From Halalkalicoccus sp. CGA53 (GTDB taxonomy: Archaea; Halobacteriota; Halobacteria; Halobacteriales; Halalkalicoccaceae): DNA of 64,000 nucleotides. A program made the translations under genes and the position numbers. Location of the stretch: the NCBI RefSeq assembly GCF_036429475.1, contig NZ_CP144124.1, positions 62,001-126,000 of the forward strand. Reading direction: 5' to 3'. Shown here piece after piece: positions 1-9,620 of the stretch (position 1 is the first letter of the stretch; each line of letters opens with the position of its first letter). Below the pieces are notes generated by a model that saw only the letters and a list, made by a program, of their open reading frames with translations, did no database searches and was not told the origin of the DNA.

Positions 1-2
1 CT

Positions 3-1076
3 TACGGTCCGACGAGCGAGACTAGCGGATTCGGCCCCGTATCCAATCCCGAGGCGCATGAGCACGTCGCCGGTGGCTCCTCGTCGGGGAGCGGTGCTGC
101 GGTGGGAAACAACACGGTGGATGCCGCGCTCGGGTCCGACACCGGAGGCTCGGTCAGGATTCCAGCGGCGTTCTGTGGAATCGTCGGGTTCAAACCCACA
201 TGGGGTGCGATCCCGAGAACGGGGATGGTCGAGCTGGCGTACACCCTCGACCACGTCGGCCCCATCGCACGCGACCTCCGGACGGCGGCTCGCGTCTTCG
301 ACGCGATCGTAGGACCGGACCCAGGCGACTTCTCCTCGGCACGTGCCACTCGCCTCGTAGGGTCGGCCGCCGACGCCGTTGAGGCGCCCCCGGCCGTTGA
401 GAAGCTGTCGTTTGGGCTCGTCCACGAGCTGTTCGGCTCCCACGTCGACGAACCCGTCGAAAACTGCGTCCGATCGACGATCGATGACCTCGAAGGCGCG
501 GGCGCAACCGTATCGAAGGTGTCGATACCCGACATCGAGGAGTGCGTTCACATTTGGAACACGATCACCAACGCCGAATTCGCCGACACGCTTCGATCGG
601 GGCTCGTCCCGGTTCGTCGGAGGGAAGCTCTCGACATTGGCTGGCAGGACGCCGCTGCGGCAGCGCTCCAGGCCGGCGCTGACGAGCTGGGCGTCGTGGC
701 CCGGCGAAAAGCGATCGTTGGTGCGAAGATTCTCGAGAACAGCCGGAGTTACGTTCGGGCGCGTTTCTCGGCGGACGCCCTCTACGAGCAGTTTGAGACG
801 GCATTGTCTGATCACGACGTGCTGATTTCCCCGACGATGCCGGTGACGGCTCCGGGGCTCGGCACATGGACACCGGACACTTACTCGACGGCGAGCGACA
901 GCTACGATGTGCCGTTGGCATACAACACGCGACCGGCGAACCTCGCGGGCATTCCCGCGATGACCCTCCCTTGCGGACGGGCCGACGAGCTCCCAGTCGG
1001 GTTACAGCTGATCGGTGAGGAATACGGTGATCTGGAACTGTTCGCAGCCGCCGCCGCTGTCGAACAACACGTGTGA
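3..1076 (+). CDS. Amidase-signature hydrolase, 5' end outside window
   Basis: Hydrolyses a carboxamide to acid plus ammonia in the cytoplasm. The frame is open from base 3, so the gene starts upstream of the window and the GTG at 102 is internal. Two of the three catalytic elements are visible: the glycine/serine-rich loop GGSSSGSGAAV (cis-serine) and SDTGGSVRIPA carrying the nucleophilic serine. The catalytic lysine region is missing because it lies upstream. The C-terminal half has the expected ISPTMPVTAPGL and GIPAMTLPCG segments. A carbamoylase remnant lies just downstream and hydantoinase genes further on, which fits amide or cyclic-amide catabolism. The substrate cannot be read from the sequence. 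Confidence 0.93.
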   Translation, partial: YGPTSETSGFGPVSNPEAHEHVAGGSSSGSGAAVGNNTVDAALGSDTGGSVRIPAAFCGIVGFKPTWGAIPRTGMVELAYTLDHVGPIARDLRTAARVFDAIVGPDPGDFSSARATRLVGSAADAVEAPPAVEKLSFGLVHELFGSHVDEPVENCVRSTIDDLEGAGATVSKVSIPDIEECVHIWNTITNAEFADTLRSGLVPVRRREALDIGWQDAAAAALQAGADELGVVARRKAIVGAKILENSRSYVRARFSADALYEQFETALSDHDVLISPTMPVTAPGLGTWTPDTYSTASDSYDVPLAYNTRPANLAGIPAMTLPCGRADELPVGLQLIGEEYGDLELFAAAAAVEQHV

Positions 1077-1211
1077 CCGACCTAACATCACGTCTGTTAC
1101 GAGGTGAGCGTTTACGTGGATCAAAGATGAGATTGGAACAGAGATAGCAGTCCGCTTGGAGGAACTGGCACTGCCGTAAGTGACATCCTTAGATCTCACC
1201 GATTTAAAATC

Positions 1212-1649
1212 TTGTTTCGAGTTCGATCAGTTCTCATTATTCTCCGATTGTGCCTAGCCATCCCTCGTACTCGATCTCCGGATCTCGAAGTGCTACTCGT
1301 CGAAGAGGCATACGAAAAGGTGCTGGCCGAAGCCAAACACGCTGCAAAGTGTGAAGGCGCTAGAGCCGAGACCCGTAAGACGAGGCGTGCGCCCAGCGTC
1401 GAATTCCCCAGTCAATGTGTTAGAGCCGTCCAATCCACTGCAGATTGCCTGGACTACAGTAGCATGCGGTTAGTTTCTGGGGCGGGTCACGATGCCACTC
1501 ATCTGGCCTCTGTGACCGATATCAGTATGGTGTTTGCAGTAAGTGAGAAGGGAAAGAGTCACTCTCCCTCAGAGTATACCAGCTGGGATGATTGCTACAA
1601 GTTAGCGAATACGTTATTCAACGCTACACTGGACATTGCCGTCAAGTAG
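1212..1649 (+). pseudogene. C-terminal remnant of M20-type N-carbamoyl amino acid / allantoate hydrolase
   Basis: Only about 120 C-terminal residues of a Zn-dependent amidohydrolase (AmaB/HyuC/allantoate amidohydrolase family, normally about 410 aa) can be recognised. The fragment keeps the family landmarks VSGAGHDATHLA and KGKSHSPSEYTSWDDC near the C-terminus. The catalytic N-terminal half with the main zinc ligands is absent, and the first 25 or so codons after the TTG at 1212 look unrelated. Such enzymes open N-carbamoyl amino acids made by hydantoinases, so the remnant fits the amidase upstream and hyuAB at 11.8 kb. I consider it non-functional. Confidence 0.75.
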
Positions 1650-1717
1650 CCTGACGCCGAGATCGAACGATGATCCTTTCTCGAGGTTTAGAGGGTAAGC
1701 ACCCTGCATGCTAACGA

Positions 1718-2170
1718 CTAATCGGCCGTCAGTTCCTCTTGTTCACCGTCGCTACGGTCGTGTTTGGTTTCCGGTCGAGGCATTTGCTCGAGTTCACGCA
1801 TCTCGGTGTCCTTTACCACCCGTGAGTACTGGCGCTTCCAGGGCTCTCGAGGGAACAGTCCGTTGTCCTCGAAGAGAGCACGAGCGCGGTCAGTTAGTTG
1901 GTAGAACTTGTACGGATAGCCTCGGGTGCGCTCACCGACAGGGATGACCAACTCATCGACAACACCGACGTCTTTGAGAACGCTCAGATGGCCCCTGATC
2001 GTGTCCTTCTGAAGGCTTGGATTCGTTTTTGCGAGCTCGTCGACACTTGGTGCGTCTTTCGGGTGCCCAACGATATCAGCGATGATGTTCGCGCGACTCT
2101 TGTTGGTGACCGCCTGGAGCAGATGCCACCGATCGGGTGACTCGGTATCCGAGTGTTCAGGCGGGTTCAT
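1718..2170 (-). CDS. ArsR-like winged-helix transcriptional regulator
   Basis: A 150-aa DNA-binding protein of the haloarchaeal winged-helix type. ATG at 2170 is preferred because the 65 upstream residues are low complexity and run into the divergent neighbour. Residues 20-95 form the helix-turn-helix and wing: TNKSRANIIADIVGH, then DELAKTNPSLQKDTIRGHLSVLKDVGVV. A basic and acidic C-terminal tail follows (MPRPETKHDRSDGEQEELTAD). It faces the gene at 2277 across about 100 bp and may control it. No ligand-binding domain is visible. Confidence 0.72.
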   Translation of the reverse strand: MNPPEHSDTESPDRWHLLQAVTNKSRANIIADIVGHPKDAPSVDELAKTNPSLQKDTIRGHLSVLKDVGVVDELVIPVGERTRGYPYKFYQLTDRARALFEDNGLFPREPWKRQYSRVVKDTEMRELEQMPRPETKHDRSDGEQEELTAD

Positions 2171-2276
2171 ACCTGCTGTAGAATGTCCACCCGCATAAAC
2201 ACTCGGAAATTTCACGCCAGTAGTCGGGCCAGTCATAGAGCAAGTCTCTGAGCAAACATTCAGTAGGTTCTTAGGA

Positions 2277-2864
2277 GTGAATCGGGTACCATCTGCAGTG
2301 TCCGAAGAGGTTGATGATAAGGCAGATGACGTCGAATTCATCAATGTTGATGGGCTGGCGTTCACTCCGCGTGAGCATGAGCGTCTGAAGTCACTTCTTC
2401 ACGGTGAACGGTTTCGAGAGCTGGCTTTTAGCGATCGAAGATATCTGGTCCTCGGAACGGGCGGCGATACCAAAGCAGCTGATCGTCGCATGCTGGTCGA
2501 TGAGCTCTTAGGCGGTCGTCCCGATGCCACGGCGTTCCGATTGGAGGATTTTGAGCTGACTACGGATGAACTTGCGCTATGGGCAGCAGCGTACGAAAAT
2601 CTCTGCGGTCGAGCGACACAGATCGTCCTCGTCATTGAGGATTACGAGGGAGGATACGTGTGGGAACTCGGCTATCACTTCCACGAGGAGATTCGGGAGA
2701 AGGTATGGGTCCTCAAACGAGAGTACGGGAGTAAGAGCGAAAATAGAGCCCACTACGATAACGGGATGGCTGCTTCGCACCTGCAGCTACTCGAGAACGC
2801 GGAGCGAACAATTCTCTGGAGAGATCGAGAGGAGTTAGAAGCCGGAGTAAGCGAGATACCGTGA
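2277..2864 (+). CDS. Uncharacterised protein, possible nucleoside 2-deoxyribosyltransferase/TIR-like fold
   Basis: A 195-aa acidic soluble protein I do not recognise with certainty. After a 50-residue N-terminal segment, the pattern RYLVLGTGGDTKAADRRMLV (strand, glycine-rich turn, helix), then ATQIVLVIEDYEGGYVWELGYH, suggests an alpha/beta fold like nucleoside 2-deoxyribosyltransferases or TIR-like nucleotide enzymes, where an acidic residue before a helix is catalytic. This is inferred from layout only. The start is a GTG at 2277 with AGG bases immediately before it. It is divergent from the winged-helix gene ending at 1718. It could be a stand-alone stress or defence effector. Confidence 0.55.
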   Translation: MNRVPSAVSEEVDDKADDVEFINVDGLAFTPREHERLKSLLHGERFRELAFSDRRYLVLGTGGDTKAADRRMLVDELLGGRPDATAFRLEDFELTTDELALWAAAYENLCGRATQIVLVIEDYEGGYVWELGYHFHEEIREKVWVLKREYGSKSENRAHYDNGMAASHLQLLENAERTILWRDREELEAGVSEIP

Positions 2865-3047
2865 GAATACGAATCAGGTAGAGCCTTTGCGTTAGGAGAC
2901 GGCCACCCTCGCCGTAGGGCTGAACTCTGCCGTCAAGAATGGTCGGTAGGCCGGGATTCGGTTGCCCGAGCGGGATCTGACTGACAAACCGTATCGGGGG
3001 CCGTCGGCAGAGTGAGTGTTATGTGATTTCCTACCAGGTGTCTGTAC

Positions 3048-4031
3048 GTGCAGTACACAACCCTCGGATCGACCGGCATGTCCGTCAGTCAGATCTGTCT
3101 CGGGACGATGAATTTTGGTCTCGACAGTGAAGGCTGGAAACTTGATGAGGCCGATAGTAGGCAGATCATCGAACGTGCGATCGACCTCGGAATCAATTTC
3201 ATCGATACAGCAAACGTCTACCGCGATGGAGAGAGCGAAGCAGTCCTCGGAGACGTAATCTCCGAATATGACCGCGACTCGCTCGTTATCGCGACCAAAG
3301 TCTATGGATCGATGGACGAAAATGACCCGAACGCACAAGGGCTCTCTCGCAAGGCAATCGAGCAGGAGCTCGCAGCTTCGCTCGACCGCCTCGGAATAGA
3401 GACGGTCGATCTCTACCAGATCCACCGGTGGGATGACGAAACACCGATCGAGGAGACGCTCCGAACGCTCGATGACGCGGTCCGGAGAACTCAAGTGCGA
3501 TACATCGGGGGATCCTCGATGTGGGCATATCAGTTCGCGGAGGCCCTCCATACCAGCGACCAAATCAGTTTGGAGCGGTTCGTCTCGATGCAGAACCACT
3601 ACAACCCGGTCTACCGGGAAGAAGAACGCGAGATGCTCCCTCTCTGTGACCACGAGGGGATTGGGGTCATTCCATGGAGTCCATTGGCCCGAGGATACCT
3701 GACGCGTCCGCACGACGCGTTCGATTCGACTGCCCGTGGAAGCGAAGAGGCCGACTCACGAAAAGACAGACATGCTGTCTATCGTGCTGGGGGCGGAGAG
3801 GAGATCAATCGACGGATCGAAGAACTCGCCGAGGACCATGGCGTGACAATGGCGCAGCTCACGATCGCCTGGCATCTCCATACCGGTTATGTGACGGCAC
3901 CGATCATCGGCGTCTCGAGCATTGATCATCTCGAAGACGCTGTCGAAGCGGTCGAAATATCGCTCTCTGACTCCGATCGCGAATATATCGAAGAGCCATA
4001 CGAACCGGTTGAGGTCGTCGGTCACGACTAA
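3048..4031 (+). CDS. Aldo/keto reductase
   Basis: NADPH-dependent reductase of carbonyl compounds, 327 aa, the usual length. The barrel motifs are in order: LGTMNFG near residue 18, the catalytic Asp-Tyr pair in FIDTANVYRDGESE, the lysine in VIATKVYG, and the histidine in VDLYQIHRWD. C-terminal WSPLARGYLTR and IIGVSSIDHLEDA supply the cofactor-binding region. The GTG start at 3048 gives the canonical beginning QYTTLGSTGMSVSQICLGT. It stands alone between converging or unrelated genes, and its substrate is unknown. Confidence 0.9.
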   Translation: MQYTTLGSTGMSVSQICLGTMNFGLDSEGWKLDEADSRQIIERAIDLGINFIDTANVYRDGESEAVLGDVISEYDRDSLVIATKVYGSMDENDPNAQGLSRKAIEQELAASLDRLGIETVDLYQIHRWDDETPIEETLRTLDDAVRRTQVRYIGGSSMWAYQFAEALHTSDQISLERFVSMQNHYNPVYREEEREMLPLCDHEGIGVIPWSPLARGYLTRPHDAFDSTARGSEEADSRKDRHAVYRAGGGEEINRRIEELAEDHGVTMAQLTIAWHLHTGYVTAPIIGVSSIDHLEDAVEAVEISLSDSDREYIEEPYEPVEVVGHD

Positions 4032-4380
4032 CAGTCACGCGACTCCCCCGGGCGCACTGGGTGCAATAGTTTCTGACGGCTGCAACCCTTCAGACTGAGT
4101 AATCTACTTATGATAGGTGGCTGGATCGACTCGACATTCCAGCCATTTATTGCCTCACAAACACACCCGCTTCAGAGAATGTGACGCTGCTGAATATGCG
4201 CTGTGTATCTTGCACGGCTCGCTCAATCTATACCACAGGTGTCACAAACGACGTGCAACATCCAGAGGATGGGTGCAGCACAGTGAGTTTGTTATTTCGG
4301 GGAATCCCAGGTAAACCACCGGATTGGATTCATAGCAGATAGACGGTCGAAACGAAGGGACCGGTCGTCGATCCGTTCCA
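4032..4380. other. Non-coding stretch
   Basis: About 350 bp between the aldo/keto reductase and the converging alpha/beta hydrolase. A 65-codon frame starting at 4117 has no recognisable family and atypical composition. I see no RNA gene, IS end or clear promoter here. Confidence 0.4.
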
Positions 4381-5172
4381 TTAATTTGACTCACTTAAGA
4401 ACGCAAGCACCTCATTGATGAAGAGTTCTGGCGCGGTATTCATAGCAACGTGTTGTTGCCCGTCAAGGATAGCGATCCGGCTATTGAGGAGCGCGTCGTT
4501 GATCGCCTCTGTTGCATCTTCGAGATACTGCGGACTCTCGCTCCCTAACAAGAGCAACGTCGGAGTGGTCATATTCCGAAATCGGAGAGGATCGAACTCG
4601 TAGTCGGCGGGTGCTTGGGTCTCACGATATGCTGTATGGGCCGCGTCCACACGGGCCTGCCAGTTCGGAGCGGATTTGAGCACATCGATCTGTGCGAGCG
4701 GAATTTTGGCAACCTCAAGGAAGAACAACACGAGCGCCTGTTCGTTCTCGCCATCGTCAAGTAGGGTCTCCATTTCAGTGAGTACTTCCTCGGAGTAGAG
4801 TTGGTGCTCTCCGACTGGAATCGGCGGTTCGTACAGCACGAGTTTCTCGATAGAGTCGGTCCGGAGGGTCGCCTCCAGCGAACAGAGTGCGCCGAAAGAA
4901 TGACCGAGCAAGATTACCGGTTCATTGATCGTATCGGCGACTGCGGCGACATCTTCAAACTCCCGTTCCAGCTCATACTCGGCGGCATCGCTGCTCTCTC
5001 CCCGACCGCGACGGTCGACCGCGTAAACCGTAAAGTGTTTTTCGAAGGCGGAGCGGACCGGTTCCCACCGTGTGTGATCTGCGGTCGTTCCATGCACGAC
5101 CACGAGCGGAGGCCCGCTCCCTGAACGTTCGTATGCAATCGCAGTTCCATCTACTGAAACGATCATTTCCAT
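4381..5172 (-). CDS. Alpha/beta hydrolase
   Basis: Serine hydrolase of about 263 aa. It carries the oxyanion segment VVVHGTTADHTRW, the strand AVDRRGRGESS, the nucleophile elbow GHSFGALCS, and a C-terminal histidine in DGQQHVAMNTAPELF. The probable acid lies in the LLLGSESPQYLEDA loop. ATG at 5172 (MEMIVSVDGT) is preferred over the GTG six bases upstream. It is monocistronic and converges on the aldo/keto reductase. The substrate is unknown; esters or lactones are typical for the fold. Confidence 0.88.
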   Translation of the reverse strand: MEMIVSVDGTAIAYERSGSGPPLVVVHGTTADHTRWEPVRSAFEKHFTVYAVDRRGRGESSDAAEYELEREFEDVAAVADTINEPVILLGHSFGALCSLEATLRTDSIEKLVLYEPPIPVGEHQLYSEEVLTEMETLLDDGENEQALVLFFLEVAKIPLAQIDVLKSAPNWQARVDAAHTAYRETQAPADYEFDPLRFRNMTTPTLLLLGSESPQYLEDATEAINDALLNSRIAILDGQQHVAMNTAPELFINEVLAFLSESN

Positions 5173-5426
5173 ACGCACTCAACCTCTAGCGTACGCTGCC
5201 GACCCATGTTACCGTTACGCATACTACTCATAGGAGAGGAGAATACTCTCGCTCATTCTCCGTCAACAACAAATTGGTGAGCGAAAAATACGCGCTGTGA
5301 GTTCAGCTAAGATTGTTCGAGCTACTCGGGCTCTATCAGAAACGACGTGACCGACTCAGAGAGTGAGTCCAGCAGCCGGTCTCATCTGGCGGATACTGCT
5401 TTCGTCGAGCAAATCGTAGGTCACGT

Positions 5427-6485
5427 ATGACCGACGCCCTCGTCATCGGCGGTACCGGCTTCATCGGACGGCACACGATCGAGAACCTTCTCGACCACGA
5501 CTACGACGTCACGAGTCTGAGTCGCGGTGAACCGGAGTTCCCGTTCTCTGATCCCGGAGCCGTCGACCATTTGATCGGAGACCGCAGCGACCGGACCACG
5601 CTCGAGCGTGCCGCCACGCGACTCGATCAGGCTGTTGTGATCGATTGTGCAGCTTTCTATCCCCGGGACGTCGAGATCGCTGTCGACGTATTTGCCGACG
5701 CTGACGCGTACGTCTACGTCTCGAGCGGTGGCATATACAGAGTCCAAGAGATCCCTAAACGCGAGGACGAGACACCACTACAAACGTGTTCGTCCGAACA
5801 GGCCACCGACGATACGATGGCCAGCTATGGGGCTCGGAAGGCCGAGGGCGACCGGATCGCCCGAGCGGCCGCCGATCGCGGCATCGCAGCGATGAGCGTT
5901 CGCCCCTCCGTCCTCTACGGACCTCAATCCGTTCAGTCCCAGGACATCGATCCGACCGATTCACCCCCGACATGGATCGACGGGATGCCGGTGAATCAAA
6001 CCCTCCATGATTACTGGATCGATCGTGTCGATCGGTTCGATCGGATCGTCGTTCCCGGTGATGGGACGGCGATTTGGCATCGGTCCTACGTCGAGGACGT
6101 GGCCGATTCGCTCCGGATCGTGGCTGAACGCGGCGAGCCCGGAGAGGCGTACAATGTCGCTGATCGGCGAGTGTGTACACTCGAAGACGTCATCAGACTG
6201 ATTGCCGACGTATTCAAGACCACGATCGATGTCGTACACGCAAGTCGACGCGAACTCGATCAGGTCGGCCTCGAACCGACCGACTTCATCCTGTACCATC
6301 ATCCCATGACGGGCTATCCACATGTGCTCGACACCTGTAAGGTTCAGACACTTGGATGGGAATCGACCCGTGTCGAGATAGCGATGGAGCGGACGGTCAA
6401 GGAGCGGATCGACCATATCCGAGACCGGGGCGAACATCCTCCAAACCGTGACGCCGAAGAACGTCTGCTCGCTGAACTCGCCTAA
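5427..6485 (+). CDS. NAD-dependent epimerase/dehydratase (extended SDR)
   Basis: A 352-aa extended short-chain dehydrogenase. The Rossmann motif GGTGFIGRHT is at residues 8-17 and the catalytic YxxxK is in SYGARKAEGDR. A substrate-domain segment IVVPGDGTAIWHRSYVEDVADSL is typical of sugar-nucleotide or isoflavone-reductase-like members. ATG at 5427 follows a region without a strong ribosome-binding site. No sugar-biosynthesis genes surround it, so a role in polysaccharide synthesis is not supported. Convergent with the fragment at 6586. Confidence 0.88.
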   Translation: MTDALVIGGTGFIGRHTIENLLDHDYDVTSLSRGEPEFPFSDPGAVDHLIGDRSDRTTLERAATRLDQAVVIDCAAFYPRDVEIAVDVFADADAYVYVSSGGIYRVQEIPKREDETPLQTCSSEQATDDTMASYGARKAEGDRIARAAADRGIAAMSVRPSVLYGPQSVQSQDIDPTDSPPTWIDGMPVNQTLHDYWIDRVDRFDRIVVPGDGTAIWHRSYVEDVADSLRIVAERGEPGEAYNVADRRVCTLEDVIRLIADVFKTTIDVVHASRRELDQVGLEPTDFILYHHPMTGYPHVLDTCKVQTLGWESTRVEIAMERTVKERIDHIRDRGEHPPNRDAEERLLAELA

Positions 6486-6585
6486 CAGAGTCACAACCTC
6501 GGGTGATGGATATGCACTCTGTATTCATCATAGACTGATGAACATATCTTTGACCGAGGATTTCAGCAGAGCCAGCTCTACTGTT

Positions 6586-7029
6586 TCACCCGACTGCTTG
6601 CCATGATGTCACCGTTGTTCCAGTCGACTGATAAGACGTTAGTGTAGGTGCTACTATATCAGATGGCGGCTGAATCGAGCTGGTCTGGTCGGGGTATGGT
6701 TCTTCGAGGACCGTCTCACCGGTCTCATCGTTCACGATCACGGTATTCCTTTCTTGATTCCACATGTTCACGCCATAACCCCAGTAGAGATCGGTATTGG
6801 TGTTCGTTCCCTCACCAGTCCAGATCGTAACCCGATCTCCAGACTGTAAAACGAATCCCGATGGGAATCGTACTGGAGATAGTCCTCTATCTACCTGCCC
6901 ACCGTCACCATCTGAGCCGGTGACGGCGTGCTTGGGTTCGAGCTCGCCGACAATGCAAAACGGTCCTTCGCGATCGGCCGCGACGACGACCAGCACAAAA
7001 ATGAGAACAGCGAGTAACAAGAGAGCCAT
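6586..7029 (-). pseudogene. Membrane-anchored lamin-tail-domain fragment
   Basis: About 147 residues from ATG 7029. An N-terminal membrane segment (MALLLLAVLIFVLVVVAA) is followed by only the second half of a lamin tail domain: FPSGFVLQSGDRVTIWTGEG, then TDLYWGYGVNMWNQE and TVIVNDETGETVLEEPY. In haloarchaea this domain is usually on secreted nucleases or ComEC-like proteins. The first half of the beta-sandwich is missing or unrecognisable, so I treat the gene as decayed, although a short functional protein cannot be excluded. Confidence 0.55.
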
Positions 7030-7120
7030 GCGCGAGACCAGATCCGATGCATAGAACCGGATCGATCGACTCGCACGGCAGGCCGCCGAGCGCTTCGAGA
7101 TGCCCGTACTCAAGTAGATC

Positions 7121-7547
7121 ATGTACGAACGAGTACCGAAGGACGATCAACTCCGATACTATCTGGATACCGCCGAGCAGGTTCGCGATACGAGCGACCT
7201 TCGGCAATTCGTCGCCAACCACGTCACCGTACGAAAGACGGTGCGCCATAGCCTCGGCTGCATCTACGACTTCTGGAACGCCCACGGTGTCTGGCCGGAG
7301 TCGACACCCCAGGACGATGGGTTACACATCGAGTACGAGGGGCCAACCCCGACTGATCTCGAGAGTGTCGCCTGCACCGAATGTGGGGCGAACGTCCGGT
7401 GAACGGGTTCGCGACCCCTACGTCGCGGAATACGACACCGGCGCGGTCTGTGGGTACTGCAGTTACGAGTGCTATTTCACCCACCGCCATCGAAGCAGCC
7501 TCGAGGAGTTCGCCGACGTGCAGAGTGTCTACTTCCCGCCGGCCTGA
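7121..7547 (+). pseudogene. Frameshifted small zinc-ribbon protein
   Basis: The first 93 residues from ATG 7121 end at TGA 7400-7402 just after a first cysteine knuckle (VACTECGANVR). In the frame one base over, translation continues as GERVRDPYVAEYDTGAVCGYCSYECYFTHRHRSSLEEFADV to 7547. This supplies the second CxxC pair expected of a two-knuckle zinc ribbon. One lost base near 7395-7402 explains the break. It may be a true pseudogene or a sequencing error. The family is unknown. The start overlaps the divergent fragment at 6586-7029 only in its upstream region. Confidence 0.6.
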
Positions 7548-7639
7548 GCTCTACCGGACTAAACGATCAGTCCACCCAGCGTATCTCATCGGAGTCATCG
7601 CACAGAACCCATATAGCCGCTGAGAGGCTACGAGAAGTA

Positions 7640-8404
7640 ATGGACGATTCTCCCTCGGCACAGACACAGTCTCGTATCTATACGGCGCCGCGAACGGATA
7701 TCTCGCAGAACCAGGGCAAATTCCGGATTCACTTCAACTATCCCGGTCGGGCTGTCCCCGATCACGACGACCACGGCTACGGGCCGCTCGCGACCGTCGT
7801 TGAGTCGTTCATGGACCCGGGGACGCTCATCCGGATGCATCAGCACCGCAACGAGGAGATCATCTCGTGGGTTCCGGACGGCGTGATGCGCCATGACGAC
7901 CGCCAGGGCAACGAACTCGTCACCGATTCCGACCATCTGATGGTGATGAACGCCGGCAGCGGCTTCTGGCACGCCGAGGAGACACTCGCGGATGACCCGC
8001 CCCTGCGGATGCTCCAGATATTCGTCCGGCCGCACAGCCTCGACCTCGAGCCGGGCATCCAGCACGAACCAATTCCCAAGTCGGTCATTGGTGAGTGGCG
8101 GCACCTCTTCGGCCCCGAGGAGACCGAGGCCCCGCTGTACGTTCGCAACGACATCGACTTCTATGACTGCCGCCTCGATGCCGGCACCACGACCACGCTC
8201 CCGTCCCGGTCTGACTGGCACACCTACCTGTACGTCTTTGAGGGAGCCGTCGAGGTTGGAGACGAGTCCATAGGGTACACCGAAAGCGCCCTTGTGGCCG
8301 ACGACCGCGACGTGACGGTCACTGCGAGGGAGGACTCATCGATCGTCGCGTTTGTAATCAACCCTGACGCTCCGGTCACACGGCAGGGCACGATCGGCCG
8401 CTGA
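7640..8404 (+). CDS. Pirin family protein
   Basis: A 254-aa bicupin. ATG at 7640 gives the natural pirin start followed by FRIHFNYPGRAVPDHDDHGYGPL. The N-terminal cupin holds the metal ligands in IRMHQHRNEEIISWVPDG and GSGFWHAEE (two His, Glu, His). The C-terminal cupin is present from about residue 160. Pirins include quercetinase-like dioxygenases and redox cofactors of regulators; which applies here cannot be told. It is monocistronic, and the 170 bases upstream in the same frame are not part of the gene. Confidence 0.92.
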   Translation: MDDSPSAQTQSRIYTAPRTDISQNQGKFRIHFNYPGRAVPDHDDHGYGPLATVVESFMDPGTLIRMHQHRNEEIISWVPDGVMRHDDRQGNELVTDSDHLMVMNAGSGFWHAEETLADDPPLRMLQIFVRPHSLDLEPGIQHEPIPKSVIGEWRHLFGPEETEAPLYVRNDIDFYDCRLDAGTTTTLPSRSDWHTYLYVFEGAVEVGDESIGYTESALVADDRDVTVTAREDSSIVAFVINPDAPVTRQGTIGR

Positions 8405-8595
8405 GACCCCCACCGAGATCATCCCGCTCGTGAAAATGCAATGGAAAAGAGGGGTGTCTGTCGTGTGGCAGACAAGTGGTTTTCGAGGGATAGCTTTGGG
8501 CAGCGTTGTGAACGGGGAATCATTTCATCTGGATATCCAGACCAGTCCTTCCTTTAAATTTGTAATTCACTGGTGGAATTGAGACACACTCCACA

Positions 8596-9501
8596 TCACA
8601 GATCACAAAGCTGCACAGCGAGTCGGGTCAACTCTCGTTGCTCCTCAATCGAGTCTACCCACCGCTTTGGGAGAGCACTCGCTCCAAACCGGGCACCGGC
8701 GACGGCACCGGTGATCGCACCGATCGTATCCGTATCTCCCCCACGATTCACGGTTGTGATAATCGCCTCATCAGCGTTGTCCGCCCGAAGAGCGTCGTGA
8801 AGGGCTGTCTGCAGCGAGTCGAGGACGTATCCTGACGTCGACAGCGATTCGATTTCTCCACCGTTCGCGATCGGTTCGAGCGCGGTAACGAGTTCCTCCG
8901 GTGCGCTCGATCGGACGTGAGCGATTGCTTTTCCTAGTGGATCCGGATCATCCTGGAGGACGCCTGCAATGGTGAGGTTCAGGACAGCACACCCGTAGGT
9001 ACATCGGGGGTCTGCATGGGTGATACGTGAGGAGTCCCGACTCACACGTTCGAGCGTTGTTGGATCATCGGCAAAGGCAAGTGCGAGAGGTGGACACCGC
9101 ATCTCGCTCCCGTAACCTGCGTTGGCCACTTCGGCGCTTGTTTCCCACACCTGGTGGCCAGCTTCATCCCACGGGGAGCCCGCTTTGAGTGCCATTATTG
9201 ATTCGCGGGTCATGATCCCGATGTCGAACGGCTCACTGTCGTACCACTCGACAAAGCGTTCGGCGACGTCCGCGGGGTCGAACGTTCCGCGTTTGACGAG
9301 GCTGCGGGCGATACAGAGCGCTTGTTCGGGGTCGTCGGTCAAGGTTCCAGCTGGCTGGTTCCACGTTCCTTACCCAATCATTTCCGTCAGCGTCCCGTGG
9401 TCGGCTGCGATCTGACCTGCAGGGGTGAACTCAACCGGTCGACCGAGAGCATCCCCGCAGGCAAGGCCAAGGAGGATACCTTTCGCTCGATCCGCACCCA
9501 T
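8596..9501 (-). pseudogene. ADP-ribosylglycohydrolase (DraG family) with in-frame stop
   Basis: Read from ATG 9501, the frame begins MGADRAKGILLGLACGDALG, a textbook DraG-family N-terminus, but TAA at 9370-9372 interrupts it at codon 44. The same frame continues to 8596 through GTWNQPAGTLTDDPEQALC and NRGGDTDTIGAITGAVAGA. Two things argue for loss of function: the stop, and the change of the conserved TDDT magnesium motif to TDDP. The C-terminal Mg motif GGDTDTIG is intact. A shorter protein could initiate at the TTG near 9342 but would lack the N-terminal helix bundle. Confidence 0.85.
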
Positions 9502-9620
9502 TGTTCAGTGAGTGCATATTTTAATCACCTCGTTTTCTATGATGGCTGAGTCAGCGAACACTTTAGCAGGTTCTGAACTGAGTAGGTAGTACGGCTGAGA
9601 CTGGGGGGTCGAGATCCGAT

